Counted from the stretch's first letter, positions 1 to 5,827 are shown. The stretch is DNA of 6,395 nucleotides from Actinomycetota bacterium (GCA_013697265.1 JACCXE010000395.1:1-6395), one strand, 5' to 3'. Notes: generated by a model not told the origin, from the sequence alone. Translations and numbers: made by a program.

Positions 1-1
1 C

Positions 2-331
2 GGCGACACGCTCGACATCATTGGCGCCGAGCTCGCCCGTTTGGCCAACGACGGCGTTACCGAGCGCGAGCTCGACATCGCCAAGCGGCATCTTGTCGGT
101 GCGTTCCACCTCGGCCTTGAGGACACCGGAGCGCGCATGGCGAGCATCGCGTCATCCCAACTGACGTTGGGCACCGTCGACGACGTCGACACCGTGGCCG
201 GGCGTATTCGCGGTGTCAGTCGCGCCGACGTCGAGCGGGTCGCGCGGGACCTCACCACGGCGCCGCGTGCAGTCGCGGTAGACGGCACCGTGCCCGAGGC
301 CGAAATCGCGGACCGGGTCGGCCAGTGGTAG
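2..331 (+). CDS. M16-family (insulinase/processing-peptidase-like) protein, C-terminal fragment
   Basis: The open frame enters from the left edge, so only the last 109 residues are visible and the start lies outside the window. The fragment has the look of the C-terminal domain of M16 zinc-peptidase-like proteins: a helix ending in GVTERELDIAK, then a helix carrying LGLEDTGARM, then a segment on the pattern 'V...I..VS..DV..VARDL', and a final beta strand (PRAVAVDGTVP). The N-terminal HxxEH zinc site of active members would lie upstream and cannot be checked, so it is unknown whether this copy is an active peptidase. The stop is TAG at 329-331. dapB begins 12 bases later on the same strand; an M16 protein immediately before dapB is a recurrent actinobacterial arrangement, which supports the family call. 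The two could be co-transcribed. Confidence 0.85.
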   Translation, partial: GDTLDIIGAELARLANDGVTERELDIAKRHLVGAFHLGLEDTGARMASIASSQLTLGTVDDVDTVAGRIRGVSRADVERVARDLTTAPRAVAVDGTVPEAEIADRVGQW

Positions 332-343
332 CAAACTGAACAC

Positions 344-1129
344 ATGACGGCACCTATTCGCGTTGGCGTGTTCGGTGCGGCCGGGCGGATGGGGCGCACC
401 GTGTGCGCTGCGGTCGCCGCAGACTCAACGCTCGAACTGGTCGCCGCTGTCGATCCCTTCGCCGACGGCGAAGTAGTCGAGGGCATCGCGGTCGAAAAGG
501 AAGCACAGGCGATGGCGGACGCCGGCGCGCAGGTTGCAATCGACTTCACGGTGATCGACGCCGCGCGCGTCAACGCCGCCTTCTGCGCCACGCGCGGAAT
601 CCACTCGGTCATCGGAACGAGCGGATTCGACGACGACGACCTCGCCGAACTCGGAAAGCTGTTCAACCGCGTCGACGGCCCGAACTGTGTGGTCGCCGCG
701 AACTTCGCCATCGGCGCGGTGATGATGGCCTACCTCGCAGCCAAGGCCGCGCCTTACTTCGACACGGTCGAGATCATCGAGTCACACCACGACACCAAGA
801 AAGACGCGCCGTCGGGCACCGCCATAGACACCGCCAACCGCATCGCAGCCGCGTCGTCGGATTGGGCCGCCGACCCCACCGAGATCCAGCACCTGCCCGG
901 CGCTCGAGGCGCCCGCGGCGCGGGCGGTATTCCCATTCACGCCGTGCGTATGCGGGGCATGGTCGCAAGCCAAGAGGTCGTGTTCGGTGCCACCGGCCAA
1001 ACGCTGGTGCTCAGGCACGACACATTCGATCGCACGTCTTTCATGCCCGGCGTGTTGCTCGCTACGAAGGCGGTGGGGGACACGCCGGGCCTGACCGTCG
1101 GGCTCGACGACCTCCTCGACCTCTCCTAA
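344..1129 (+). CDS. dapB: 4-hydroxy-tetrahydrodipicolinate reductase
   Basis: This cytoplasmic enzyme catalyses the NAD(P)H-dependent reduction step after DapA in the diaminopimelate/lysine pathway, which feeds peptidoglycan and lysine synthesis. The protein is 261 residues, within the usual family range. The dinucleotide-binding loop GAAGRMG is at residues 11-17. The family signature HHDTKKDAPSGTA is at 148-160, with H148, H149 and K152 matching the catalytic/substrate-binding His-His-x-x-Lys of the E. coli enzyme and the DAPSGTA loop binding substrate. Residues 193-215 hold the typical 'GG(I)P.HAVR..G..A..EV.FG' block. All key positions are present, so it should be functional. The ATG at 344 puts the Rossmann strand (IRVGVFGAAG) at residue 5, as expected. 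No Shine-Dalgarno sequence is visible; a weak -10-like CAAACT at 332-337 would allow a leaderless start, but co-transcription with the upstream gene is equally possible. Confidence 0.97.
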   Translation: MTAPIRVGVFGAAGRMGRTVCAAVAADSTLELVAAVDPFADGEVVEGIAVEKEAQAMADAGAQVAIDFTVIDAARVNAAFCATRGIHSVIGTSGFDDDDLAELGKLFNRVDGPNCVVAANFAIGAVMMAYLAAKAAPYFDTVEIIESHHDTKKDAPSGTAIDTANRIAAASSDWAADPTEIQHLPGARGARGAGGIPIHAVRMRGMVASQEVVFGATGQTLVLRHDTFDRTSFMPGVLLATKAVGDTPGLTVGLDDLLDLS

Positions 1130-1143
1130 ATCAACCAAGTCGA

Positions 1144-1149
1144 TAGACT
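1144..1149 (+). promoter_or_regulatory. Putative -10 box of a leaderless promoter for the TauE/SafE gene
   Basis: TAGACT fits the TANNNT -10 consensus of actinobacterial housekeeping promoters. It ends exactly 7 bases before the ATG at 1157, so the predicted transcription start is the A of the start codon. There is no Shine-Dalgarno sequence upstream of that ATG, which agrees with a leaderless message. No convincing -35 hexamer is visible. Confidence 0.5.
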
Positions 1150-1156
1150 CGATGGA

Positions 1157-2053
1157 ATGACCTCACAGCTGTTCTTCGTCGTGCTTGCAGGTTTTTGCGC
1201 CTCGATGGTCGACGGCGCCCTCGGCATGGGTTTTGGCCCGACGTCGTCGACCATCTTGCTGGGTACGGGGCTGAACCCGGCTGCCGCTTCCACAGTGGTC
1301 AACCTTGCCAAGGTCGCGACCGGTCTGGCTGCGGCGGTGTCGCACTGGCGCTTCGGCAACATCGACCATCGGTTGGTTCGCCGCTTGGCCATTCCGGGCG
1401 CAGGCGGCGCGCTCGTGGGCGTCACGGTGCTCGCCAATGTCGACGGCGACAAAATTCGGCCGGTCCTCGCCGCCCTGTTGCTGCTGGTCGGCCTGCGCAT
1501 CCTGGTGCGCTTCAGCGTGTGGCTGCCCGTCACGCCCGCCGCGGCCGAGAACGAACCCGACACCGGCTTGCCTCCGTACAACGAGCGCGGCATCACGTTG
1601 GGCGCCGCGGCCGGAGGGGTGACGAATGGGCTGATCGGAGCGTGGGGGCCAGTGGTCACGCCGATGCTGTTGCAAAAAGGACTGCCCGCTCGCTTCGCCA
1701 TTGGTTCGACCAACACGGCCGAGGTTGCCGTCGCCGTTGTCGCGTCGGGCTCGTTGTTGGCCTCGATCGGCGGCGACGGCGTCGAATTCGCCGTCGTGAT
1801 GGCGATGCTGATCGGTGGCGTCGCCGCCGCTCCGCTCGCGGCGTGGACCGTGCGCCGGCTGCCGCCCCGCCCGCTCGGTGTCGCCGTGGCCGCCTTGCTC
1901 CTGCTGACCAACGTGCGGGAGTTAGCGGGGTACTTCGATGTTGGCGCTGTGCGGTGGGCGATCTACCTGCTGGTCATCGCCGCCTGCGGCGTGGCCCTGT
2001 TCCGGCCGCGACTCGAGCACCGGCTCCGCCGAAGCCACATCCAGCCCGGCTGA
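1157..2053 (+). CDS. TauE/SafE-family (sulfite exporter / anion permease-like) membrane protein
   Basis: This is a 298-residue hydrophobic protein with the two-repeat layout of the TauE/SafE (DUF81-type) family. The first half carries the glycine-rich DGALGMGFGPTSSTILL (residues 19-35) followed by NPAAASTVVNLAKVATG. The second half repeats the pattern as NGLIGAWGPVVTPMLL (157-172) followed by FAIGSTNTAEVAVA. About eight membrane segments can be drawn, with a hydrophilic central loop near 129-145 (rich in E, D, N and P) and an Arg-rich C-terminus (residues 284-293). Family members move sulfite, sulfoacetate or related organosulfur anions, but many have no known substrate and nothing here identifies one. 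The ATG at 1157 places the first repeat right after a hydrophobic N-terminus and is supported by the -10 box. It follows dapB by 27 bases, probably with its own promoter. Confidence 0.9.
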   Translation: MTSQLFFVVLAGFCASMVDGALGMGFGPTSSTILLGTGLNPAAASTVVNLAKVATGLAAAVSHWRFGNIDHRLVRRLAIPGAGGALVGVTVLANVDGDKIRPVLAALLLLVGLRILVRFSVWLPVTPAAAENEPDTGLPPYNERGITLGAAAGGVTNGLIGAWGPVVTPMLLQKGLPARFAIGSTNTAEVAVAVVASGSLLASIGGDGVEFAVVMAMLIGGVAAAPLAAWTVRRLPPRPLGVAVAALLLLTNVRELAGYFDVGAVRWAIYLLVIAACGVALFRPRLEHRLRRSHIQPG

Positions 2054-2060
2054 GGCCTGA

Positions 2061-2795
2061 TCAGTCGTCTTTCGACTCGGCCTTCTCGATAGACGCCTCA
2101 AGCTCCGAGGCCAGGGTGCCGACGCCTTCGAGTTCACTCGGCTTGCCCTTCTTGCGGTTGGTGGCGGACTGAATGGCGAACACCGCGATCGAGAGCGCGA
2201 CAAGCTGCCACTGGTAGCGCTTCACGAAGTCGAGCACAGGCTCGATGATGGGCTCGAACACGTCGCCGAACACTTTGATGAGCACGAGGCGACTCAATGT
2301 GCCGACGACGTTGAGTGCGATGAACAACCGGAGGTTCATGCGTGAGGCGCCTGCGAGCAGGCACACGTACGCATTGGGCGCCGCGAACACAATCACGGGG
2401 CCGGCCTTGGCGAACCATTTCTTTACGAGCGGAATCGTGCCGCTATTACCGGTCTTGTTCTCGATCCAGTCGAGCGCACCCGTTCCGTACCACCGGCCCA
2501 GTAGGAAATAGAGCGGGTCCGTGAGGATCAATCGGAAGAAGGCGACAGCGAAGAACTCCCACGCCTCGACCCGGGTCGAGGCCAGGATCAGGTAGCGGTT
2601 GATGGGATTGAAGAAGATCACGACGAGCGGGTGATCGTTGATCAGCGCCGGTGCCGCGAGGTTGATCACAGTGCCGGCGACCGTGAAGCCGACGATGGGG
2701 ATGAGCAGGATCGTGAGCCGCTTGCGCCGATGGCGCTTCTGCTCGTCGTTTAGCTCTTCGGGCGCTTCGTCAGCGACCGTTTCCCCGTCAGCCAT
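2061..2795 (-). CDS. Small polytopic membrane protein resembling the DedA/VTT family
   Basis: The protein has 244 residues. An acidic N-terminus (1-19) leads into a basic patch (KRHRRKRL, 20-27), then about five hydrophobic segments (roughly 28-50, 80-99, 132-150, 155-175, 197-211) and a charged C-terminal tail (213-244). DedA-like hints are 'FFRLILTDPLYFLLGRWYG' (86-104), resembling the family's G..GRxxG region, and 'LLAGASRM' (146-153), resembling the AG.(S/A)RM block. The RFxPGxR stretch that normally precedes that block is replaced by AAPNAYV, so the conserved arginines are missing. DedA proteins are inner-membrane lipid or drug/proton transport factors, and some VTT proteins are scramblases; no role can be assigned here. 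A longer start at 2858 would run into tetR1, whereas the ATG at 2795 has a -10 box 6 bases upstream. The gene is divergent from tetR1 and convergent with the TauE/SafE gene. Confidence 0.7.
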   Translation of the reverse strand: MADGETVADEAPEELNDEQKRHRRKRLTILLIPIVGFTVAGTVINLAAPALINDHPLVVIFFNPINRYLILASTRVEAWEFFAVAFFRLILTDPLYFLLGRWYGTGALDWIENKTGNSGTIPLVKKWFAKAGPVIVFAAPNAYVCLLAGASRMNLRLFIALNVVGTLSRLVLIKVFGDVFEPIIEPVLDFVKRYQWQLVALSIAVFAIQSATNRKKGKPSELEGVGTLASELEASIEKAESKDD

Positions 2796-2801
2796 CTGGG
2801 A

Positions 2802-2807
2802 ACAGTA
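2802..2807 (-). promoter_or_regulatory. Putative -10 box of a leaderless promoter for the DedA/VTT-like gene
   Basis: Read on the minus strand the hexamer is TACTGT, matching TANNNT, and it ends 6 bases before the ATG at 2795. No Shine-Dalgarno sequence lies between them. The -35 region would fall near or within the start of tetR1, so this promoter overlaps that of the divergent gene. No clear -35 hexamer is seen. Confidence 0.5.
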
Positions 2808-2816
2808 GGTGAGCCA

Positions 2817-2822
2817 TACAGT
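2817..2822 (+). promoter_or_regulatory. Putative -10 box of a leaderless promoter for tetR1 and the downstream NfeD/SPFH genes
   Basis: TACAGT fits TANNNT and ends 7 bases before the ATG at 2830, giving a predicted transcription start on the start codon. It lies 9 bases from the minus-strand -10 box, so RNA polymerase could hardly occupy both promoters at once. A short direct repeat ACAGT occurs at 2802-2806 and 2818-2822, but there is no strong palindrome to serve as an obvious TetR operator. Confidence 0.5.
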
Positions 2823-2829
2823 TTGAGGC

Positions 2830-3426
2830 ATGCGGGGACGGAACACGCCGACGTCCACTGAACGATTGCTCCAGGCGACCTTTGCCTGCGTCGCGCGTTA
2901 CGGCATCGCGAAAACCACCGTCGAAGACGTCGCCCGCGAGTCGAGTATGAGCCGGGCGACGGTCTATCGCCAGTTCCCGGGCGGCAAGGAACAACTCATC
3001 GCCGACACGATCCGTTGGGAGGCAACCCGGTTCTTGGCCCGCTTGGCTGAGGCAATCGAGCACGCACCCGACTTCGAGACGACGCTCGAAGAGGCGATCC
3101 TCTTCGCGCGCAACGCCTTGGACCAGCACGCGGTTTTCCAGAAGGTGCTCGAGACCGAACCCGAGTTGTTGCTGCCGAACCTCACCGTCAACGACTCGGC
3201 TCTGCGCGAGATGGTCAAGACGTTCCTGCGCACCCATTTGGTGGCCGAGGCCGACCGCCTCGCGCCGGGAGTCACTATGGAGGGTGCGGCCGATCACGTC
3301 GCCCGGCTGCTCATGTCGTTCATGGGCGCCCAGGGAAGTTGGGATCTCACCGACAAGGCACAAGTTCGCCAGGTCGTTCGCACCGAGTTGTTGGCCGGGG
3401 TGTTCGCCGCACCGATGTCGGTATAG
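2830..3426 (+). CDS. TetR/AcrR-family transcriptional regulator (tetR1)
   Basis: This is a 198-residue DNA-binding repressor-type protein. The N-terminal helix-turn-helix domain covers about residues 10-58: helix 1 'RLLQATFACVARYGIAKTT', then 'VEDVARESSMSRATVYRQF', with a PGGKE turn (50-54) where most TetR proteins have a shorter F-x-x-K-E. The C-terminal ligand/dimer domain is all helical and contains 'ALDQHAVFQKVLETEPELLLP' in two blocks (96-104 and 105-116) and 'DHVARLLMSF' (155-164). The ligand is unknown. It resembles tetR2 (5181-5813) across the whole length, so the two are paralogues. It diverges from the DedA/VTT-like gene across 34 bp and precedes the NfeD-like gene by 18 bp. It is therefore placed to control its own operon and its divergent neighbour, though no operator is proven. 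Confidence 0.93.
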   Translation: MRGRNTPTSTERLLQATFACVARYGIAKTTVEDVARESSMSRATVYRQFPGGKEQLIADTIRWEATRFLARLAEAIEHAPDFETTLEEAILFARNALDQHAVFQKVLETEPELLLPNLTVNDSALREMVKTFLRTHLVAEADRLAPGVTMEGAADHVARLLMSFMGAQGSWDLTDKAQVRQVVRTELLAGVFAAPMSV

Positions 3427-3444
3427 AGGTGCGACACTGAGGTC

Positions 3445-3654
3445 GTGGCGGATCACGCAGTTATGGGCAAGATCGGGCGAGTTACGAGCACGATCACCGC
3501 GGGGCGGCTTGGCGAAGTGATGATTCAGGTTCGCGGCGGGTCCGAGGCGTTCAACGCTCGGGCGGCCGACGCGGCCGAGATCATCGCAACCGGCACCCGC
3601 GTCGTGGTTGTGGAGTACTTCCCGCCCCGCACCGTCATCGTCACGCCGATGTAG
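3445..3654 (+). CDS. Stand-alone NfeD-like C-terminal (OB-fold) protein
   Basis: The 69-residue product matches the pattern of the NfeD C-terminal beta-barrel: GKIGRVTSTI (8-17), GRLGEVMIQVRGGSEAFNAR (20-39), an acidic turn, IATGTRVVVVEY (47-58) and a final strand TVIVTP (63-68). Full-length NfeD proteins join this OB domain to membrane helices, and longer ones also carry a ClpP-like protease; here there is neither, so this is a soluble one-domain form. NfeD proteins typically sit beside and work with SPFH/flotillin proteins, and the next gene, 30 bases downstream, is one, which makes the call much stronger. The start is uncertain: GTG at 3445 is preferred because it leaves an 18-base gap after tetR1, but ATG at 3463 (giving MGKIGRV) is also plausible. 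Neither has a good Shine-Dalgarno sequence. Confidence 0.78.
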   Translation: MADHAVMGKIGRVTSTITAGRLGEVMIQVRGGSEAFNARAADAAEIIATGTRVVVVEYFPPRTVIVTPM

Positions 3655-3671
3655 CCAACCCACAAACCCGT

Positions 3672-3677
3672 AGGGAG
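3672..3677 (+). promoter_or_regulatory. Ribosome binding site for the SPFH protein gene
   Basis: AGGGAG lies 7 bases before the ATG at 3685, a normal Shine-Dalgarno placement. It fixes the SPFH start and contrasts with the leaderless first genes of this region, agreeing with the SPFH gene being an internal operon gene. Confidence 0.7.
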
Positions 3678-3684
3678 TTTCTCC

Positions 3685-5124
3685 ATGGTCGTCCTGATTG
3701 CCGTTGTTGTTGTCGTCGTCCTCTTCATGGCGCTGTTCAAGCTGATGTGGCGAGTGGCCGAGCCAAACGAAGCGCTCGTCATCTCGGGCTTGCGCGAACA
3801 CGGCACCGGCGACGGCGTGGCTGAAAGCCTCGGCTTCAGGATCGTCACCGGTAAGGGCACGCTGGTTATCCCCGGCGTGCAGACCGTGCGCCGGCTGTCG
3901 CTCGACCTCAACGAGGCGGAGCTACAGATCGAGTGCGTCACCCACCAGGGCATCCCGCTCGGGATCCAGGGCGTCGTGATCTTCAAGGTCGGCGACGACT
4001 ACCACTCGATAGCGAACGCGGCGCGCCGCTTCCTCGACCAGCAAGACCAGATGGACCATCGCGTGCACAACCTGTTCGCGGGGCATCTGCGCGCCATCGT
4101 CGGCAACATGACCGTCGAGGAAATGATCCGCGACCGCGAGAAGCTCACCATGCTTACCCGCGAGTCGTCGGGCACCGAGATGGAAAAGCTCGGCCTCATC
4201 GTCGACTCGCTGCAGATCCAAGAGATCATCGACCCGACCGGTTACATCGAGAACATGGGCAAGCCCCACGCGGCGGCGGTGCAGATGACGGCGCGCATCG
4301 CCCAGGCCGACGCCGACCGCGAAGCAACCCAGCGCGAACAGCTGGCCGAAGCGCTTAAGGCCGAAGCGCGGCGAGACAGCTCGATCAAACAGGCCGGGTT
4401 CCAGGCCGAGGTTGACGCGGCGGCGGCCTCGGCTCGCCAATCCGGCCCACTGACGGAAGCAAGTGCACGCCAAGAAGTTGTAGTGCAGGAAACCAAGGTC
4501 GCCGAGCTCGAAGGTCAACGCGAAGAGCAGCGCCTGCAAGCAACCGTCCGTCGCCCGGCCGACGCCAAGGCCTATGAAGAAGTCACGTTGGCCAAGGCGT
4601 CCCGCGATGCACGCATCGCGGCGGCCGAAGCTCAGCGCCAAGAAGTCGAATTGCAAGCGGCCGGCCACGCGCAGCGGGTGCGGCTCGAAGCCGAAGCTGA
4701 AGCCGAACACGTGAAGCTCGACGCCGCGGCGCGGGCCGAGTCGACCCGATCGGTGGGCATCGCCGAGGCCGACGCCACCGCGGCCAAGGGTCAAGCCGAA
4801 GGCGCCGCCGTGCGGGCCCGAGGCATGGCCGAAGCGGACTCGATCAAGGCGCGCTCCGACGCGCTGGCCGAGAACCAAGACGCCGTGATCGGCCAACAGT
4901 TGGCCGAAAACTGGCCCGCCATCGTGGAAGCTGCGGCGAAACCCTTCGGCGCCATCGACCAACTCATCGTGCTCAACGGCGCCAGCGGCCTGTCCGACGC
5001 TTTCGCACAGGCTCTGAGCCAGGGCGTGGCCGGATTGCAGATGGCCCGCAAGATCCTCGGGTCGCCCGGGGAAGAGGACGCCGCCGAGAAAGAAAAAGCC
5101 GTCGTTACTGCGCAAAGCGGGTAG
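3685..5124 (+). CDS. Flotillin-like SPFH/band 7 membrane protein
   Basis: The protein has 479 residues. A single Val-rich membrane segment at residues 2-21 anchors it, with no cleavage site. An SPFH (stomatin/prohibitin/flotillin/HflK) domain covers about 24-195: EPNEALVISG (26-35), 'FRIVTGKGTLVIPGVQTVRRLSLD' spanning 51-74, 'THQGIPLGIQGVVIFKV' (86-102), 'LRAIVGNMTVEEMIRDREKL' (135-154) and 'LGLIVDSLQIQEI' (169-181). A long Ala/Glu-rich coiled coil (about 197-400) contains flotillin-type EA repeats such as EAEAEAEH (335-342). The C-terminal part (404-455) is a short mixed region, followed by a charged tail. Such proteins form large oligomers that organise membrane microdomains, and they pair with NfeD proteins; the NfeD-like gene lies 30 bases upstream. 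It resembles the YqiK/flotillin type more than HflK/HflC or stomatin. Which process it serves here is unknown. There is no visible terminator in the 56 bases before tetR2. Confidence 0.93.
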   Translation: MVVLIAVVVVVVLFMALFKLMWRVAEPNEALVISGLREHGTGDGVAESLGFRIVTGKGTLVIPGVQTVRRLSLDLNEAELQIECVTHQGIPLGIQGVVIFKVGDDYHSIANAARRFLDQQDQMDHRVHNLFAGHLRAIVGNMTVEEMIRDREKLTMLTRESSGTEMEKLGLIVDSLQIQEIIDPTGYIENMGKPHAAAVQMTARIAQADADREATQREQLAEALKAEARRDSSIKQAGFQAEVDAAAASARQSGPLTEASARQEVVVQETKVAELEGQREEQRLQATVRRPADAKAYEEVTLAKASRDARIAAAEAQRQEVELQAAGHAQRVRLEAEAEAEHVKLDAAARAESTRSVGIAEADATAAKGQAEGAAVRARGMAEADSIKARSDALAENQDAVIGQQLAENWPAIVEAAAKPFGAIDQLIVLNGASGLSDAFAQALSQGVAGLQMARKILGSPGEEDAAEKEKAVVTAQSG

Positions 5125-5140
5125 CTGGACGATGAGACGT

Positions 5141-5176
5141 CATTGACAATGCGACAGATCTAGGCTTATTGTCTCA
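5141..5176 (+). promoter_or_regulatory. Inverted repeats overlapping the tetR2 promoter (possible TetR operator)
   Basis: CATTGACAATG at 5141-5151 is a perfect 11-base palindrome over the -35 box. In addition GACAAT (5145-5150) is the inverse of ATTGTC (5168-5173), which covers the -10 box, and TGAGAC (5133-5138) is the inverse of GTCTCA (5171-5176). This placement suits a repressor that blocks the promoter, most simply TetR2 itself. The assignment to TetR2 is inferred from position only. Confidence 0.4.
5143..5172 (+). promoter_or_regulatory. Promoter of tetR2: TTGACA -35 and TATTGT -10, leaderless
   Basis: A perfect TTGACA (5143-5148) is separated by 18 bases from TATTGT (5167-5172), the best promoter match in the window. 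The -10 box ends 8 bases before the ATG at 5181, so transcription probably starts at or next to that codon. A TTG at 5169, in frame with the gene, lies inside the -10 box and so could not be on the message; this decides the start of tetR2. Confidence 0.68.
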
Positions 5177-5180
5177 GCCG

Positions 5181-5813
5181 ATGGCCGTAATCGATATGCG
5201 CGATGCGAACGCCTTCGGCGATGAATCACAAGCACGCGTGATCAGCGCCACCCTTCGCTGCATCGCCCGCTGGGGCCTGACCAAAACGACTCTCGACGAC
5301 GTCGCTCGCGAAGCCGGCGTGTCGCGAGCCACGGTCTACCGCATCGTTCCCGGCGGCAAAGAAGGGCTAATGAACCTGGTCGCCGCGGCCGAATTGAACC
5401 GGTTCTTTATGTCACTCGACACCGCGGTCAAAGGCCTCGACAACCTCGAAGACACGCTGGTTGCCGCGGTCGTAACCGCGGCTCGGCATCTCGACGAGCA
5501 CGGGGCGCTGCGGTTCATGCTCGCCCACGAACCCGACCTGATCTTGCCCCGGTTCGCGTTCACGAACCTCGATCTGATCCTCAGCAACGTGCGCGTGTTC
5601 GCCGCTCCCTACGTCGACCAGTGGCTCGGCCACGATGCCGGTGCCGCCGCCGAGTGGGTCGCCCGCATCATCTTGTCCTACGTCCTAACCCCGTCGGCCG
5701 AGTTCAACCTCGCCGACGAGCAGTCGGCCCGTCGCCTGGTGCGCACCTACGTGTTGCCTGGCCTCACCAGCAGCATCAAGCACTACCGCAACACCGTCAG
5801 CCACACCGCCTAA
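5181..5813 (+). CDS. TetR/AcrR-family transcriptional regulator (tetR2)
   Basis: The protein has 210 residues from the ATG at 5181. The helix-turn-helix domain is at about 18-66: 'RVISATLRCIARWGLTKTT', then 'LDDVAREAGVSRATVYRIV' and the PGGKE turn (57-61) also seen in tetR1. The ligand domain is helical and carries 'HLDEHGALRFMLAHEPDLILP' in two parts (103-111 and 112-123), 'WVARIILSYV' (159-168) and 'LVRTYVLPGL' (186-195), each matching a counterpart in tetR1. The ligand is unknown. In-frame TTG 5169 is excluded because it lies in the -10 box; ATG 5196 is possible but would cut only five residues. It lies 28 bases before the ferritin-like gene and is probably co-transcribed with it. Inverted repeats over its promoter suggest autoregulation. 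Confidence 0.92.
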   Translation: MAVIDMRDANAFGDESQARVISATLRCIARWGLTKTTLDDVAREAGVSRATVYRIVPGGKEGLMNLVAAAELNRFFMSLDTAVKGLDNLEDTLVAAVVTAARHLDEHGALRFMLAHEPDLILPRFAFTNLDLILSNVRVFAAPYVDQWLGHDAGAAAEWVARIILSYVLTPSAEFNLADEQSARRLVRTYVLPGLTSSIKHYRNTVSHTA

Positions 5814-5827
5814 GTCGTCAATTAACC

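Noticed and set aside
403..1146. Plus-strand open frame (247 codons) overlapping dapB
   Set aside because: It is an Arg-rich out-of-frame reading of dapB, whose catalytic motifs are intact in the annotated frame.
2042..2052. CAGCCCGGCTG as a transcription terminator
   Set aside because: The stem would be only four pairs with a three-base loop, it lies within coding sequence, and no T tract follows.
1195..2172. Plus-strand open frame (325 codons) in another frame over the TauE/SafE gene
   Set aside because: The translation is an Arg-rich frame-shifted shadow of the permease, which has clear family motifs in its own frame.
2796..2858. Longer start for the minus-strand DedA/VTT-like gene at 2858
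   Set aside because: It would overlap the start of tetR1 by 29 bases and read through the -10 box. The added residues have no hydrophobic or family character, and the ATG at 2795 has its own -10 box.
2788..3801. Minus-strand open frame (337 codons) across tetR1, the NfeD-like gene and the start of the SPFH gene
   Set aside because: It crosses three recognisable plus-strand genes, and its low-complexity His/Arg/Asp-rich translation is typical of an antisense shadow.
4681..4715. GCCGAAGCTGAAGCC-type tandem repeat
   Set aside because: It simply encodes the Ala-Glu repeat of the SPFH coiled coil and is not an independent DNA repeat.
3922..5115. Long minus-strand open frame (397 codons) opposite the SPFH gene
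   Set aside because: It lies wholly antisense to a well-recognised SPFH protein. Long antisense frames are expected from G/C-biased third positions, and its translation shows no family likeness and no start signals.
5169..5180. TTG start for tetR2 at 5169
   Set aside because: The codon lies within the TATTGT -10 hexamer and so should not be transcribed; ATG 5181 is 8 bases after that box.
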